The notes beneath the pieces are model-generated. The model searched no databases. It was not told where the DNA came from and worked only from the letters and a program-made list of their open reading frames with translations. Both the position numbers and the translations under genes were made by a program. This document shows, piece after piece, positions 5,132 to 5,290 of a stretch of 5,290 nucleotides of DNA (position 1 is the first letter of the stretch; every line of letters starts with the position of its first letter). The stretch comes from Ferruginibacter sp. (lineage in GTDB: Bacteria > Bacteroidota > Bacteroidia > Chitinophagales > Chitinophagaceae), in assembly GCA_025362765.1 (NCBI GenBank), contig JANYFI010000273.1:1-5290 (forward strand), given 5' to 3'.

Positions 5132-5290
5132 AAAGAGTTATCCCGCATTACAATGAGGCAGTAGTAGCGGTAAATGATAGTGCAATAAATGACGAAAGAA
5201 AAATCGTAACAATGTTGCAGCGCGAGCTGCAAAGCCCGCTCACAAGACATAACAGCGTTAAGCTGCTGCTTAACGGCGAAGAAAAATTTC
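5098..5290 (+). CDS. cls: cardiolipin synthase continuation in the -1 frame (3' partial)
   Basis: The frame that takes over at 5098 reads GGENGKMLDEIKRV and then a variable linker. It reaches SPLTRHNSVKLLLNGEEKF at the window edge, the conserved stretch just before the first PLD catalytic domain of cardiolipin synthases. Joined to the upstream frame by a -1 shift, the linker length suits the family, so both pieces belong to one gene. No complete HKD motif lies inside the window. If translated separately, the first in-frame ATG is at 5116 (MLDEIK). AAGGAGG at 5096-5102 is a good Shine-Dalgarno sequence but lies 13 bases away, longer than ideal. Such a product would lack the membrane segments. 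The gene continues beyond 5290. Confidence 0.8.

Noticed and set aside
5068..5250. 60-codon minus-strand frame over the cls break
   Set aside because: It is antisense to recognisable cardiolipin synthase sequence and has no family resemblance of its own.

Overview
The window looks like chromosomal DNA from a Bacteroidota bacterium, probably of the Chitinophagaceae type. This is inferred from AT-rich genes without regular Shine-Dalgarno sites, TAnnTTTG-like -7 boxes, secreted proteins whose signal peptides end in A|QS, and the types of protein present. No taxonomic search was possible. All supported genes are on the + strand.

Layout. (1) Positions 3-428 hold the 3' end of a gene for an unrecognised, probably exported beta-rich protein. 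(2) Positions 429-1137 hold no intact gene. Within this, 452-785 is about 50% GC, above its surroundings, and is full of inverted repeats. One of these is a 13-bp hairpin whose two G-T wobbles would pair only in + strand RNA. Positions 787-1031 then look like a broken coding fragment read across two frames. (3) Positions 1138-1356 encode a 72-aa acidic small protein, followed by a very strong intrinsic terminator. (4) Positions 1430-1707 are non-coding, with a perfect 20-bp operator-like palindrome and further inverted repeats. (5) Positions 1708-4779 are a two-gene operon: a secreted M19 dipeptidase, then a secreted M14-type zinc carboxypeptidase. (6) From 4901 to the window edge lies the N-terminal part of cardiolipin synthase (cls). 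Its reading frame breaks at about 5092-5110, at an A_AAA_AAG heptamer lying in the right phase for -1 slippage.

How the genes work together. The two peptidases probably act one after the other outside the inner membrane: the M14 enzyme trims peptides and the M19 enzyme splits dipeptides. Cardiolipin synthase is a separate membrane-lipid gene that appears to have its own promoter. The most notable observations are the cls frame break at a slippery site, the structured GC-rich block at 452-785, and the operator-like palindrome that lies far from any start codon.
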